64,000 nt of DNA from positions 2,728,001 to 2,792,000 of the forward strand of contig NZ_CP043420.1 of assembly GCF_008247605.1 (NCBI RefSeq), read 5' to 3'. Positions 1 through 9,010 of the stretch are shown in pieces. The notes beneath the pieces were generated by a model. It ran no database searches. It saw only the letters and a list, made by a program, of their open reading frames with translations, and was not told the origin of the DNA. Position numbers and translations under genes: made by a program. The stretch comes from Kushneria phosphatilytica. Its GTDB lineage: Bacteria; Pseudomonadota; Gammaproteobacteria; Pseudomonadales; Halomonadaceae. Numbering within the stretch: position 1 is the stretch's first letter; every line of letters starts with the position of its first letter.

Positions 1-286
1 AGCCATTGCCCGACTTTTCGGAACTCATCGCCCGCCCAGCAGTTCGACAAAGGCGCTGACCGGCCATACTCTGGGCGCGGCTGGAGCTCTGGAAGCCGCC
101 TTCTGCTGGCTGGCACTGACTCATCAGCATCTGCCCCTGCATGCCTACGATGGCGTCCCGGATCCGACACTACCGGCGTTGCCACTGATCGAGTCCGCAC
201 ATCCGAAGCGTCCCATCCGACACGCCCTGTCGAACGCCTTCGCCTTCGGAGGCAACAATGTCGCCCTGCTGCTGGAGGCCTCATGA
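1..286 (+). CDS. Beta-ketoacyl-ACP synthase, C-terminal fragment
   Basis: The 3' end of a thiolase-fold condensing enzyme; the 5' part lies before the window. Reading from base 2 gives about 94 residues ending at TGA 284-286. The visible part holds the FabB/FabF-type signature STKALTGHTLGAAGALEAA, with the conserved Lys and catalytic His, and the closing SNAFAFGGNN glycine loop, so this half of the active site is intact. It overlaps the next gene by four bases (ATGA), showing translational coupling. With the dehydratase, reductase and methyltransferase that follow, it resembles the elongation set of an aryl-polyene pathway (ApeO-like). It could equally be a ketosynthase of another type II fatty-acid-like pathway. 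Catalytic Cys not visible. Confidence 0.9.
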   Translation, partial: AIARLFGTHRPPSSSTKALTGHTLGAAGALEAAFCWLALTHQHLPLHAYDGVPDPTLPALPLIESAHPKRPIRHALSNAFAFGGNNVALLLEAS

Positions 287-747
287 CTCCATGGCCTGAC
301 ATCGAGACGCTGGTACCCCATGCCGGACGCATGTGCCTGCTTGATACCGTACTGGCCTGCGACAGTCATCACATCGAAGCGGTTATCACGCCCACGAAGC
401 AGGATCCCTTCGCCAGTGAGGCAGGGGTCGGCGCTCATGTCGGGTTGGAATGGATGGCGCAGGCGGTGGCTGCCTGGGCAACACTGAATGCCTCGAATGA
501 AAGCAGGGTCAGCGAACCCGCTCCCGGCATGCTGATCAGCAGTCGGCATTTCGAGACCACGCGTGATTACTTCATCTTTGATGAGCCGGTCATGGTGATA
601 GTTGAACTCGAGTTTAGCGGCGCCAATGGCCTGCGCAGCTTTCACGGTAAGCTGACAGTGGCCGATCAGCTGTGCGCCGAGGGTGTTTTCCGAATCTATC
701 AGCCCGATGCCGGGCAGCCGGCGACCAACGCATCACAGGAGCCTTGA
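283..747 (+). CDS. Hotdog-fold 3-hydroxyacyl-ACP dehydratase (ApeP-like)
   Basis: A 154-residue protein with the hotdog-dehydratase pattern: LVPHAGRMCLLD near residues 10-21, which replaces the HRYPFLLVD of FabZ, and GLEWMAQAVAAW near 54-65, carrying the Glu and the central helix. It probably removes water from a 3-hydroxyacyl-ACP made by the neighbouring reductase. The start overlaps the ketosynthase stop, and its own TGA overlaps the next ATG by one base, so all three are co-translated. The family is known from aryl-polyene clusters as a stand-alone FabZ-like dehydratase; assignment to that pathway rests on gene order, since the ligase, ACP and exporter genes are outside the window. Confidence 0.85.
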   Translation: MTPWPDIETLVPHAGRMCLLDTVLACDSHHIEAVITPTKQDPFASEAGVGAHVGLEWMAQAVAAWATLNASNESRVSEPAPGMLISSRHFETTRDYFIFDEPVMVIVELEFSGANGLRSFHGKLTVADQLCAEGVFRIYQPDAGQPATNASQEP

Positions 748-1484
748 TGAGCGATGACGACCACCGCTGTATTCTGGTAACCGGAGCCGGACGTGGTATT
801 GGCCGCGCCATCGCTCTGCGTCTGGCCCGGGATGGCTTCGATATTGCCGTGCACTATCACAGTAGCCGTGAAGCAGCAGAAGGCGTGGCTGAAGAAATCC
901 GGGGGCTGGGTCGGCAGGCGCGCCTGATGTGCTTCGATCTCGCCGATCGCAGTGCCGCGCGCGCGGCTATCGAGGCCGATATCGCCGAATATGGTGCCTG
1001 CCATGGGGTTGTGCTCAGTGCCGGTTACCACAGTGATGCCCCCCTGCCAGGCATGAGCGATGAGCAGTGGGATCGGGTGATGGATGTCAATCTGGATGGT
1101 TTTTATAACGTCCTGCGCCCGATGATCATGGCCATGATTCAGCGACGCCGGGGTGGGCGCATCATCACCCTCTCCTCGGCGGCCGGGGAACTCGGCAACC
1201 GTGGCCAGGTCAACTACAGCGCTGCCAAGGGTGGACTGATCGCGGCCACCAGGGCACTGTCAGTAGAGTTGGCCAAACGCAACATTACCGTCAACTGCGT
1301 GGCACCGGGCTGGATCGAGAGTGACATGACAGCCGCTATCGATCGGGAGAGCATCAAACAAACCGTGCCCATGCAGCGCCCCGGCCAGGCCGATGAAGTC
1401 GCCGGTACCGTGAGCTTTCTCTGTTCCGACGATGCTTCCTATATCACCCGCCAGGTGATCGCGGTCAATGGCGGCTTGTACTGA
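747..1484 (+). CDS. 3-oxoacyl-ACP reductase, SDR family (FabG/ApeQ-like)
   Basis: A 245-residue classical short-chain dehydrogenase. The NADP-binding TGAGRGIGRA motif is near residue 12, and the catalytic Ser-Tyr-Lys set lies in TLSSAAGELGNRGQVNYSAAK. The C-terminal half follows FabG closely (NCVAPGWIESDMT, then a closing VNGGLY). It should reduce 3-ketoacyl-ACP to 3-hydroxyacyl-ACP with NADPH in the cytoplasm. The ATG at 747 shares one base with the previous stop and follows CAGGAG at 735-740; an earlier in-frame ATG at 672 lies inside the dehydratase gene and has no such site. Part of the ketosynthase-dehydratase-reductase operon. Confidence 0.9.
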   Translation: MSDDDHRCILVTGAGRGIGRAIALRLARDGFDIAVHYHSSREAAEGVAEEIRGLGRQARLMCFDLADRSAARAAIEADIAEYGACHGVVLSAGYHSDAPLPGMSDEQWDRVMDVNLDGFYNVLRPMIMAMIQRRRGGRIITLSSAAGELGNRGQVNYSAAKGGLIAATRALSVELAKRNITVNCVAPGWIESDMTAAIDRESIKQTVPMQRPGQADEVAGTVSFLCSDDASYITRQVIAVNGGLY

Positions 1485-1511
1485 TCACCCCGATCAGGGA
1501 TCGAACGGGAG

Positions 1512-2186
1512 ATGAGCGTGAGTCGACGTGAAGTGCTTTACCAATACATGGCCGATGCCATCAATCGGCTGGACCATCAGGGACGCTGGCTGCGTTATCA
1601 CTATCGTGACCGACGCCTGCTGGAAGGCACCATCCTGCCGGCCATCGCTCGTAATGAAGCCCCTCACCGCCTGCTGATGGTCGGCTGCGACTGGTACACG
1701 CGTCATTATCCACGCTATTTCAATGGCTGCTCGGTCACCACCATGGATATTGATGCCGCCAAGGCCTGCTTTGGCGCACAGCGCCACATCACCGACTCAA
1801 TGGCCCATGTCACCGCTCATTTCGAGCACGAGACACTCGATACCGTGATCTGCAACGGCGTGATCGGCTGGGGGCTCGATGAACGCGAGGAGATCGAACA
1901 GGCACTGGCCGGCTGCGTCAGCACCCTGCGTGCAAACGGGATGTTACTGATCGGCTGGAACGACAAGGCACCCCACAACAGCTATGCACCGGATGCCATG
2001 GCCGCTCTTTCCAACATGGTGCGGATCAATATTCCCGGTCTGGCCACACATGAAATGATGGCGCTGGCACGCAATCGCCATACCTTTCAGGCATGGCGCA
2101 AGCCGCCCGCCATGACCGGGACAAGCGCCTCGATCACCGCATCCCTGACGACCGCGCAGGCTGCTGCCATACGGCCACCTTCATAG
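1512..2186 (+). CDS. SAM-dependent class I methyltransferase-like protein
   Basis: A 224-residue protein with a degenerate Rossmann methyltransferase core: LLMVGCDWYTRHY near residue 55 stands where the glycine-rich SAM loop normally is, TTMDID follows as the acidic motif II, and FEHETLDTVICNGVIGW fits motif IV. It lies 27 bases after the ketoreductase and is preceded by CGGGAG, so it probably belongs to the same operon. Methyltransferases occur in aryl-polyene clusters, where they decorate the aryl head group; that role is inferred here. In the best known gene order a second ketosynthase follows the reductase, and none is present. Substrate unknown. Confidence 0.7.
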   Translation: MSVSRREVLYQYMADAINRLDHQGRWLRYHYRDRRLLEGTILPAIARNEAPHRLLMVGCDWYTRHYPRYFNGCSVTTMDIDAAKACFGAQRHITDSMAHVTAHFEHETLDTVICNGVIGWGLDEREEIEQALAGCVSTLRANGMLLIGWNDKAPHNSYAPDAMAALSNMVRINIPGLATHEMMALARNRHTFQAWRKPPAMTGTSASITASLTTAQAAAIRPPS

Positions 2187-2280
2187 CCCTTTTGTTTTGG
2201 ACTGCAGACTTTGCCTGAGCAGCTCCGAGCGCTACATTAGGCGCCCCGAACGCTGTCGTTTTCGCCCTGGAGGAGCATTC

Positions 2281-2739
2281 ATGACGCCAAGAGCAATTCT
2301 GACCGCCACCCTGTTGGGTGCGCTTCTGTCACTGGGACTGGCCACCGACGCCCAGGCCCGTAACGATTTTCTGATGCAACCGCTGGCCAATGTCTTCTCT
2401 CAGCCCGAAGCCCAACAGCAACTGGACCCCTCGATTCAGCTCTTCTTCGCCGATCAGTTGCACCCTGATATCAAAACCCGTCGGGGCGGCTACTTTGCGA
2501 CGCACAAGGTCAGTTCGGTGCTCAAGTCCGACGAGGAAGCCTGTCGGCAGGCCGCACTGGAATCACTGCTTGATCTACAGAAGCGGGCGCGCGAAGTCGG
2601 CGCCAATGCCGTCGTCAATATCGTCAGCTACTACGACCAGCGCGCCAATCCCAGCGACAATCGCTACGAATGCCATGCCGGCAATGTCATTACCGAGGTG
2701 GCCTTCAAGGGCGATCTGGTGACCATCGACAAGCAGTAA
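2281..2739 (+). CDS. Small secreted protein with YbjQ-like core
   Basis: A 152-residue protein with a clear Sec signal peptide (residues 1 to about 24, ending ATDAQA). The mature part contains KRAREVGANAVVNIVSYY, which resembles the GANAVV core of YbjQ-type domains, and two cysteines, one in DEEACR and one in YECHAG, that could form a disulfide. Related proteins in pseudomonads and halomonads have, as I recall, often been labelled as an excinuclease subunit, which nothing in this sequence supports. The ATG at 2281 follows TGGAGGAGC, a strong ribosome site; an in-frame start 84 bases upstream would spoil the signal peptide. Function unknown, periplasmic location likely. Confidence 0.7.
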   Translation: MTPRAILTATLLGALLSLGLATDAQARNDFLMQPLANVFSQPEAQQQLDPSIQLFFADQLHPDIKTRRGGYFATHKVSSVLKSDEEACRQAALESLLDLQKRAREVGANAVVNIVSYYDQRANPSDNRYECHAGNVITEVAFKGDLVTIDKQ

Positions 2740-2754
2740 AGCGGCATGCAGAAG

Positions 2755-2784
2755 GCCTGCCAGAGCTGGAGAGCTCCGGCAGGC
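2755..2784. terminator. Hairpin between convergent genes
   Basis: GCCTGCC pairs with GGCAGGC, and an inner GAGCT/AGCTC stem sits inside the loop. The structure lies in the 52 bases between the stops of the secreted-protein gene and the universal stress protein gene. There is no clear T-run on either side, so termination is inferred from position. Confidence 0.4.
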
Positions 2785-2791
2785 AAACCGG

Positions 2792-3655
2792 CTAGCCCCG
2801 GGAGCGCATCAGCAACAGCGCACCGGGCATGCGTTCGAGCAGATGGTGGGTGGTGCTGCCACTCAACCAGCGACGCAGCGAGGAGTGCCCATAGGCCCCC
2901 ATGGCGGTAAAGTCGATGCCCTGCTCCCGGGCATAGGCGGGCAGCTGCTCACGCGCCTCACCCTCAAGGGTCACGGCACGTGCCGTAATCCCGGCTTCCT
3001 CAAGCTGTCGGACAGCGGCATCGGGACCAGTCTCGGTGCTTGTGTCCCCCACCAGCACGACGTGGCACTCCAGCCCGGTCAGCCAGCCCTGCTCGATCAG
3101 CGCGCTCACCTGTCGTAGCGCCCGAGCACTGCCATCAAAGGCAATCATGGCACGTTGTGGTGTCCGATAGTCAGCGGGAGCAATCAGTAGCGGTGACTTG
3201 ACCGTATGCGCCAGTGATTCCAGGTGCTCACCTACCGGGGTTCGCCCTTCCCCGAGCTCATGCCGATGTCCGCAGCGTCCTACGACCAGCAGCATGTTGT
3301 CGCGGCACAGCTCAGTCAGGGTCGCTTCGAGCTCGCCGTGACGCTGAAGCGTGGAAATGTCACTGGCACTGTCTGCCAATCGCTCGCTCAGCGCCTGCAG
3401 CATGGCACGTCCGTCCTGGCGAGCCTGGCGGGCCTGACGAGCATCTGCTTCAGTCAGACTGTCGAGCAGTTGTTCGCGTGAGCCCAGTCCGATCTGGCCG
3501 GAAAGATCCTGCGATACACCGCTGTTGGAATGCTCGATGACGTGGAGCAGACACAGTGGCGCGGCGAGCCGGCGGGCCGCCCATGCAGCGTAATCGCCGA
3601 TGGCGCTGTCGACCTGGGTGGCATCGTCGAAACAGGCGATAATGGATGCGGTCAT
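2792..3655 (-). CDS. Tandem-domain universal stress protein UspA family
   Basis: A 287-residue cytoplasmic protein made of two Usp domains, about residues 1-160 and 165-287. The first begins TASIIACFDDATQ and ends HTVKSPLLIAP; the second begins RAMIAFDGSARALRQ and ends with GAYGHSSLRRWLSGSTTHHLL, which holds the G-x9-G(S/T) ATP-binding pattern. The first domain has GRCGHRHELGEG at the equivalent place, so nucleotide binding is more likely in the second domain. It lies just downstream of a SulP transporter gene on the same strand with about 100 bases between. Usp genes often accompany SulP-type carriers, and a role in stress or transport control is inferred. Confidence 0.9.
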   Translation of the reverse strand: MTASIIACFDDATQVDSAIGDYAAWAARRLAAPLCLLHVIEHSNSGVSQDLSGQIGLGSREQLLDSLTEADARQARQARQDGRAMLQALSERLADSASDISTLQRHGELEATLTELCRDNMLLVVGRCGHRHELGEGRTPVGEHLESLAHTVKSPLLIAPADYRTPQRAMIAFDGSARALRQVSALIEQGWLTGLECHVVLVGDTSTETGPDAAVRQLEEAGITARAVTLEGEAREQLPAYAREQGIDFTAMGAYGHSSLRRWLSGSTTHHLLERMPGALLLMRSRG

Positions 3656-3759
3656 GACTTGCTCTCTATCGTTACCGATCGCCGCCCGGGGACGGCGCCG
3701 GAATGGTCAATACGGGTGTCCTGCAAGCGGCACCCGCACGAGGGCAGTAGCGGGCCGGT

Positions 3760-5256
3760 TCAGTGACCGCCCGGCTCAATGATGCCATCGGTCTTGTCGT
3801 GAACGCCGAAACGATCGACCATGGTCTGACTGGCTTCGTTAAGCCCGATCACCTCGACTTCGGTCCCTTCACGGCGGAACTTCATCACGATCCGGTCAAG
3901 AATTTCGACGGCCGTGATGTCCCAGAAGTGGGCCTGACTGACATCAATGCGTACGCGATCAATATCCTCCTTGAGATCAAAGGCATCGGCAAACCGGGTA
4001 CTTGACGCGAAGAACACCTGGCCTGAAATGCGATAGATACGCTGCTGCGAATCCTCTTCGCTCAGCGCACTGTCGATGTGCAGGATGCGACCGATCTTGT
4101 TGGCGAAAAACAGCGAGGCCAGCAGCACGCCTACCAGTACCCCCAGCGCCAGATTATGAGTCGCCACGACCACGGCCACGGTGGCCAGCATCACGATATT
4201 GGTCGTCAGCGGCTTTTTAGGAATATCGCGAATCGAAGTCCAGTCGAAGGTACCGATGGACACCATGATCATTACCGCCGCCAGCGCGGCCATGGGGATC
4301 TGAGCCACCCAGGGCCCCAGAAAGACCACGAATACCAGCACCCCGATACCCGCCACCATGGTCGACAGCCGGGTCCGGCCGCCCGACTTCACATTGATCA
4401 CGGTCTGGCCGATCATGCCGCACCCCGCCATGCCACCGAGAAAACCGGTCGCGATGTTGGCAATCCCCTGACCGCGACATTCGCGATTCTTGTCACTGCC
4501 GGTATCGGTCAGATCATCAACAATGGTCGCGGTCATCATCGACTCCAGCAGGCCCACTACCGAGAGGGTCAGCGCGGTCGGGAAGATGATTTGCAGAGTC
4601 TCGAAATTCCAGGGAATATCGGGCAAGAGAAAGATCGGCAGGCTATCCGGCAGCTCGCCCATGTCTCCCACCTGATGGACATTGAGCCCCATGATCATCG
4701 AGACGGCGGTCATCACGATGATGCATACCATGGGCGATGGAATGATCCTGCCGATTTTCGGTACCCGCGGGAACAGATAAATGATCGCCAGCCCGCCGAG
4801 CGCGATGGCATAAACGACCGGACGTGCATTTTCACCGGTCAGTTCGGGGATCTGCGCCATGAAGATCAGAATCGCCAGCGCATTGACAAACCCGGTCACC
4901 ACCGAACGGGAGACAAAGCGCATCAGGTTGCCAAGACGTAAAACGCCCCAGAGTATCTGCAGGATACCGGTCAGGATGGTGGCTGCCAGCAGATACTGCA
5001 GCCCGTGATCGCGCACCAGTCCGACCATCAGCAGCGCCATCGCACCGGTAGCCGCGGAAATCATCGCCGGACGCCCGCCGGCAATCGCAATCACTACCGC
5101 CATCGAAAAGGAGGCATACAGCCCCACCGCCGGATCAACACCGGCAATCACCGAAAAGGCCAGCGCCTCCGGAATCAGTGCCAGCGCCACGACCAATCCC
5201 GACAGCACGTCGGCACGCACATTGGAAAACCAGTGTCGTCTGAGTGTCTCTATCAT
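3760..5256 (-). CDS. SulP-family anion transporter with STAS domain
   Basis: A 498-residue inner-membrane protein. After a short cytoplasmic start ([18 protein letters not shown], the typical SulP entry motif) come about ten to twelve hydrophobic segments, including [21 protein letters not shown] and [24 protein letters not shown]-terminal STAS domain (about residues 405-498) contains [19 protein letters not shown]. Known members carry sulfate, bicarbonate, chloride or dicarboxylates, and the substrate here cannot be told from sequence. I prefer the ATG at 5256 because the family starts shortly before RADVLSG; an in-frame start at 5349 would add 31 unlikely residues. Confidence 0.9.
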   Translation of the reverse strand: MIETLRRHWFSNVRADVLSGLVVALALIPEALAFSVIAGVDPAVGLYASFSMAVVIAIAGGRPAMISAATGAMALLMVGLVRDHGLQYLLAATILTGILQILWGVLRLGNLMRFVSRSVVTGFVNALAILIFMAQIPELTGENARPVVYAIALGGLAIIYLFPRVPKIGRIIPSPMVCIIVMTAVSMIMGLNVHQVGDMGELPDSLPIFLLPDIPWNFETLQIIFPTALTLSVVGLLESMMTATIVDDLTDTGSDKNRECRGQGIANIATGFLGGMAGCGMIGQTVINVKSGGRTRLSTMVAGIGVLVFVVFLGPWVAQIPMAALAAVMIMVSIGTFDWTSIRDIPKKPLTTNIVMLATVAVVVATHNLALGVLVGVLLASLFFANKIGRILHIDSALSEEDSQQRIYRISGQVFFASSTRFADAFDLKEDIDRVRIDVSQAHFWDITAVEILDRIVMKFRREGTEVEVIGLNEASQTMVDRFGVHDKTDGIIEPGGH

Positions 5257-5668
5257 CCTGTCTACTCTTGCTCCGGTGGTTATCGAGAAGTTGTGGCAAT
5301 CGATTGCGCTGTCCATTGGCCCGTGGTGGCCGATGGTCAGGTCCGGCATGCTGACGTGCGCGCCGAACGCTTGTTCGCATGGCAGCCGTCCCGAGCATTA
5401 TCGGGCCCTGTCATGAGTCATTTTTTACACTGCAGGGAAATCGGGATGCCGGACGGATACGACGACCGCGCTCGGGAGAGCGCACCATTCGAGGGAGAAC
5501 GGTAGCCTTTTGGCTCAGGGTGGAGTCGGGCTCCAGTGGGTCGTCACGGGCATCATGATCATCAATCGAAGCTGAATGAATCGGCGCGCAGTCTAGCATC
5601 ACTGCATTGACGATGCACCCCGGGCGGCCGCTGTGGTTGACACACCGACCGCCCTGAAGGGTCTGGCA
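5257..5668. other. 412-bp intergenic region upstream of the SulP gene
   Basis: No credible gene was found on either strand. The region must hold the promoter of the leftward SulP-Usp pair and the 3' end of the YceI transcript. A weak GGGCGG/CCGCCC pairing near 5620-5655 lacks a T-run. No recognisable operator or repeat. Confidence 0.5.
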
Positions 5669-6301
5669 CTACTTCGACTGCGGTACGAACTCGGCTTCGA
5701 TATCGAGTCTGACTTCGTCACTGATCCCCTTCTGCCCCTTTTCGGGCATCAGATAGTCAATACCGTAATCGCTGCGTTTCAGCGTCGCCGTGCCATCAAA
5801 ACCCAGTCGATACTGCTTGTCGAAGGGGTAGACAGCCGCCTGATTGAAGGTGGCATCAATGGTCAACGGATGCGTCTGGCCATTGAGGGTCAGTTCCCCG
5901 GTGATCTTCGCCGAGTCATCTCCGGTCATCTCGATACTGGTAGACTTGAAGCTGGCCTTTGGATACTGGGCACTATTGAAGAATTTTTCACCCTGCAGGT
6001 GCTCGGAGAGCGCACTGCCAGTCAACACCTCGGCCAGTGGCAGTTGCACACTGACCTGGCTCTTCGAAGGTTTCTCGGCCAGCTGCAACGATCCGGAAAG
6101 ATCGACGAACTGCCCCTCGTAATGCGAGAAGCCGTAGTGATCGACGCCCCAGGTAATCTTCGAATGAAGCGGATCGAGCGTGTAATGTCCTGCCGGTACT
6201 TCGGTAATGCTGCCCGTTTCGGGCTGATCCGCAGCCATCGCCTGCCCCCCGGCCAGACTCAGCACCAGGCTCGCGCCCACCACAGAGATCTTGCGCTTCA
6301 T
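5669..6301 (-). CDS. YceI family periplasmic lipid-binding protein
   Basis: A 210-residue protein with a signal peptide of about 23 residues (ending GGQAMA) and the lipocalin-like YceI fold. Typical pieces are GHYTLDPLHSKITWGVDHYGFSHY near the mature N-terminus, EHLQGEKFFNSAQYPKASFKST in the middle, and SDYGIDYLMP near the C-terminus. YceI proteins bind isoprenoid-type lipids in an extended beta-barrel. The ATG at 6301 follows TGGAGGAAGGGT and gives a clean signal peptide; an upstream in-frame ATG at 6340 does not. No cytochrome b561 gene, a frequent partner, is beside it. Confidence 0.93.
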   Translation of the reverse strand: MKRKISVVGASLVLSLAGGQAMAADQPETGSITEVPAGHYTLDPLHSKITWGVDHYGFSHYEGQFVDLSGSLQLAEKPSKSQVSVQLPLAEVLTGSALSEHLQGEKFFNSAQYPKASFKSTSIEMTGDDSAKITGELTLNGQTHPLTIDATFNQAAVYPFDKQYRLGFDGTATLKRSDYGIDYLMPEKGQKGISDEVRLDIEAEFVPQSK

Positions 6302-6369
6302 ACCCTTCCTCCAGTATCTCACCGGCACCGACCGGCTCATGGTTGCTTTTCAGGTTCTGTGTCAGCCCA

Positions 6370-7116
6370 CTACTCGCCCCGCATCTGCTCGAAGATTTTC
6401 GTGATCTCCAGCGGCAGTGGAAAGAAGATGGTCGAAGAATTACGACTGCTCATGTCATTCATGGTCTGCAGATAGCGCAACTGAATGGCGGCAGGATTTT
6501 GTCCCAGCACATCGGCAGCCTCGACCAGCTTCTGCGACGCCTGCAGTTCGCCATCGGCTGCAATGACCTTGGCTCGTCTCTCACGCTCGGCCTCGGCCTG
6601 ACGCGCGATGGCGCGCACCATATTCTCATCGATATCGACCTGCTTGATTTCGACATTGGCCACCTTGATACCCCAGGCCTCGGTCTGGGCATCGAGAATT
6701 TCCTGGATATCATCGTTGAGTCGATCGCGCTCGGCCAGCATCTCATCAAGATCGTGCTTGCCCAGCACCGAGCGCAACGTGGTCTGGGCGATCTGACTGG
6801 TGGCCATACCGAAATTCTCGATCTGGATGATCGCCTTTTCCGGATCAACCACCCGGAAATACACCACGGCGTTGACGCGCACCGTTACATTATCGCGCGA
6901 AATGACATCCTGACCGGGCACATCGAGCGTAATGGTACGCAGATCAACCACTTCCATCTTCTGGATGACCGGAATGATCAGCAGTAATCCCGGCCCCTTG
7001 ACCTGCTGAAAGCGACCCAGAAAGAAAACCACCCCGCGCTTGTACTCGGGCAGAATACGCACCGAAGCTGCTACGAGGGCAATGATCACGATAAGAGGAA
7101 TGAGATAGGCGTACAT
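6370..7116 (-). CDS. Slipin / stomatin-like SPFH protein
   Basis: A 248-residue membrane protein. One hydrophobic segment (residues 4-24) is followed by an SPFH domain: [17 protein letters not shown], then [18 protein letters not shown], then [19 protein letters not shown], and a helical tail rich in Ala, Glu and Arg ([12 protein letters not shown]). It should oligomerise at the inner membrane and organise lipid domains. Slipins are characteristically paired with NfeD, whose gene lies directly upstream with 28 bases between. The ATG at 7116 has TGGAG eight bases upstream; an earlier in-frame start at 7164 would overlap nfeD. Confidence 0.93.
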   Translation of the reverse strand: MYAYLIPLIVIIALVAASVRILPEYKRGVVFFLGRFQQVKGPGLLLIIPVIQKMEVVDLRTITLDVPGQDVISRDNVTVRVNAVVYFRVVDPEKAIIQIENFGMATSQIAQTTLRSVLGKHDLDEMLAERDRLNDDIQEILDAQTEAWGIKVANVEIKQVDIDENMVRAIARQAEAERERRAKVIAADGELQASQKLVEAADVLGQNPAAIQLRYLQTMNDMSSRNSSTIFFPLPLEITKIFEQMRGE

Positions 7117-7144
7117 CACGAGCTCCAGGCGTGCAGCGATGAAA

Positions 7145-7756
7145 TCAGGAATCGGCGACCTCACCGGACTCCAGCGGTACCACGGTGACGGTCAGCCCCT
7201 CGAGTGCGGTGACTCGCACGACATCACCTTCGCTGATGGGCGACGCCGAACGCGCCTGCCAGCGCTCACCGTGTAGTCGTACATGGCCCCGATACCCCGT
7301 ATGGCCGTCGGCCTCGAAGCGGGTCAATGCCTCGGCATGGGCATGCAACACGGCTTCCTGACCGCCCCGGGGTTGCTGTCGTCGCAAGCGAATGGCGCGC
7401 AGGACGACCCAGCATAGAAAGGACGCCATGATCAGGGCTGCCAGCAGCAGCAATGCCAGCCCCCAGAGCGAATCACCGCCGGGTAGCCATCCGGCATCGT
7501 AAAGCAGTATTGCCCCGGCTACGAAGGCCACGAGACCCAGCGTGCCAATGATACCGATCGTAGGCGTCAGGGCTTCAATAACGATCAGCGCCAGGCCCGC
7601 CAGTAACAGGCCCGTCCCCAGACCGGGATGTCGCTCGCTCATCCCGGCACCAGCCGCCATGACCGGCAGAGTCACCAGCGCTGCGAACACGCCTGCCATG
7701 CCTGTTATGAGACGCACCATGAGATATCTGCCAGGGAACCATTGATTCTTCATCAT
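7145..7756 (-). CDS. NfeD-like membrane protein (short form)
   Basis: A 203-residue protein of the short NfeD class, without the ClpP-like protease domain of the long forms. A first hydrophobic segment (about residues 14-38) is followed by membrane helices, including [20 protein letters not shown] and [21 protein letters not shown]. The C-terminal OB-fold beta domain contains [17 protein letters not shown] and [17 protein letters not shown]. It is thought to work with the slipin encoded just downstream in membrane quality control or microdomain formation. Two adjacent ATG codons (7756 and 7753) could serve as the start; the ribosome site is weak. Confidence 0.88.
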   Translation of the reverse strand: MMKNQWFPGRYLMVRLITGMAGVFAALVTLPVMAAGAGMSERHPGLGTGLLLAGLALIVIEALTPTIGIIGTLGLVAFVAGAILLYDAGWLPGGDSLWGLALLLLAALIMASFLCWVVLRAIRLRRQQPRGGQEAVLHAHAEALTRFEADGHTGYRGHVRLHGERWQARSASPISEGDVVRVTALEGLTVTVVPLESGEVADS

Positions 7757-7822
7757 GGTCCAGCGTAACCGGATTGGCTGATTTTTTCCTGAGGCAGGAG
7801 ATTAATAAACGCACTCTACAGA

Positions 7823-9007
7823 CTACATCAGCCGTACCACGGCCTGTTCCACGCCACGCAGCTCGGCCAGCCCGCGCAGTCGACCGATCATTGGATAGCC
7901 CGGTCGGCTGTCACGGGTCAGGTCATCGAGCAACTGATGACCGTGATCGGGACGCATCGGAATCGGCCGTCCGCCTTCGAGCGAGCGACGCTGCTCCTCA
8001 CGCACCAGCTCGCCGATCACCCCGACCATATCGACGTCCCCCTCGAGATGAGGCGCTTCCATGAAGCTTTCGGCATCATCCGCGTCACGCCGGGTCGCAC
8101 GCAGGTGGGAGAAATGAATGTGGGGTGCAAATTCGCGCGCCATGGTGACCAGCTCGTTGTCAGCGCGCACCCCCAGCGACCCGGTACAGAAGGTAATGCC
8201 ATTGGCCGGGCTGGGAGCGGCATCAAGTACGCGGCGCAGATCAGCCGCGGTGGACACGATCCGTGGTAACCCCAGCAGTGATCGGGGTGGATCGTCGGGA
8301 TGGATGGCCAGGCGCATGCCCAGCCGCTCGGCGACTGGTACCACGCGACGCAGAAAACTTGCCAGATGTTCGCGCAGTGCCATTTCACTGATGTCATGCC
8401 AGGCCGCCAGCACGTCACCGAAGCTTGCCGCCGTATAGTGCTCGGTGGCTCCCGGCAGGCCGGCAATGATGTTCTCCAGCAACTGGCGCCGAGCGGTCTC
8501 GTCCATCGCTTCAAGGCGACGCCGCGCCGAATCGATCCGCCAGGGTTCGTACTCTCGTTCAGCACCCTCGCGGTTCAGAATGAACAGCTCGAAGACAGCA
8601 AAATCGGTGCGATCGAAACGCAGAGCCGTACCACCCTCCGGCAGTGGCCAGGCCAGTGCTGTTCGGGTCCAGTCCAGCACCGGCATGAAGTTGTAGCAGA
8701 CAGTATCGATACCACACGCCGCCAGGTTTTCCAGCGTTTGACACCAGGCCTTTAGATCGGATGATCGCGCATCATTGTGATCATCGCCGCGCTTGATCGC
8801 CTCACTGACCGGAATGCTCTCCACCACCGACCAGCGCAGACCGGCGGCCTCGATCATTTCGCGGCGCGCCCGGATCGCTTCGATCGGCCACGTTTCGCCC
8901 GGGGCAAACTCATGCAGGGCAGTCACGATGCCAGTGGCACCGGCCTGCCGAATATCACTTAACGCAATCGGATCCTCGGGTCCGAACCAACGCCAGGCCT
9001 GTTCCAT
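7823..9007 (-). CDS. uxuA: D-mannonate dehydratase UxuA
   Basis: A 394-residue TIM-barrel enzyme that dehydrates D-mannonate to 2-keto-3-deoxy-D-gluconate. It follows Escherichia coli UxuA closely: it begins MEQAWRWFGPEDP, then QAGATGIVTALHE, TVCYNFMPVLDWTRT, LAIHPDDPPRSLLGLPRIVS, FCTGSLGVRADN, and PMRPDHGHQLLDD near the end. The His and Cys residues of the metal site are in these conserved pieces. It is the last gene of a leftward operon and lies three bases after uxuB. The same operon also encodes ManD, an unrelated mannonate dehydratase of the enolase superfamily, so the step is apparently duplicated. Confidence 0.96.
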   Translation of the reverse strand: MEQAWRWFGPEDPIALSDIRQAGATGIVTALHEFAPGETWPIEAIRARREMIEAAGLRWSVVESIPVSEAIKRGDDHNDARSSDLKAWCQTLENLAACGIDTVCYNFMPVLDWTRTALAWPLPEGGTALRFDRTDFAVFELFILNREGAEREYEPWRIDSARRRLEAMDETARRQLLENIIAGLPGATEHYTAASFGDVLAAWHDISEMALREHLASFLRRVVPVAERLGMRLAIHPDDPPRSLLGLPRIVSTAADLRRVLDAAPSPANGITFCTGSLGVRADNELVTMAREFAPHIHFSHLRATRRDADDAESFMEAPHLEGDVDMVGVIGELVREEQRRSLEGGRPIPMRPDHGHQLLDDLTRDSRPGYPMIGRLRGLAELRGVEQAVVRLM

Positions 9008-9010
9008 GAC

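Noticed and set aside
4078..4941. 287-codon open frame on the plus strand, rich in His, Gln and Asp
   Set aside because: Antisense to the SulP transporter gene; no family similarity.
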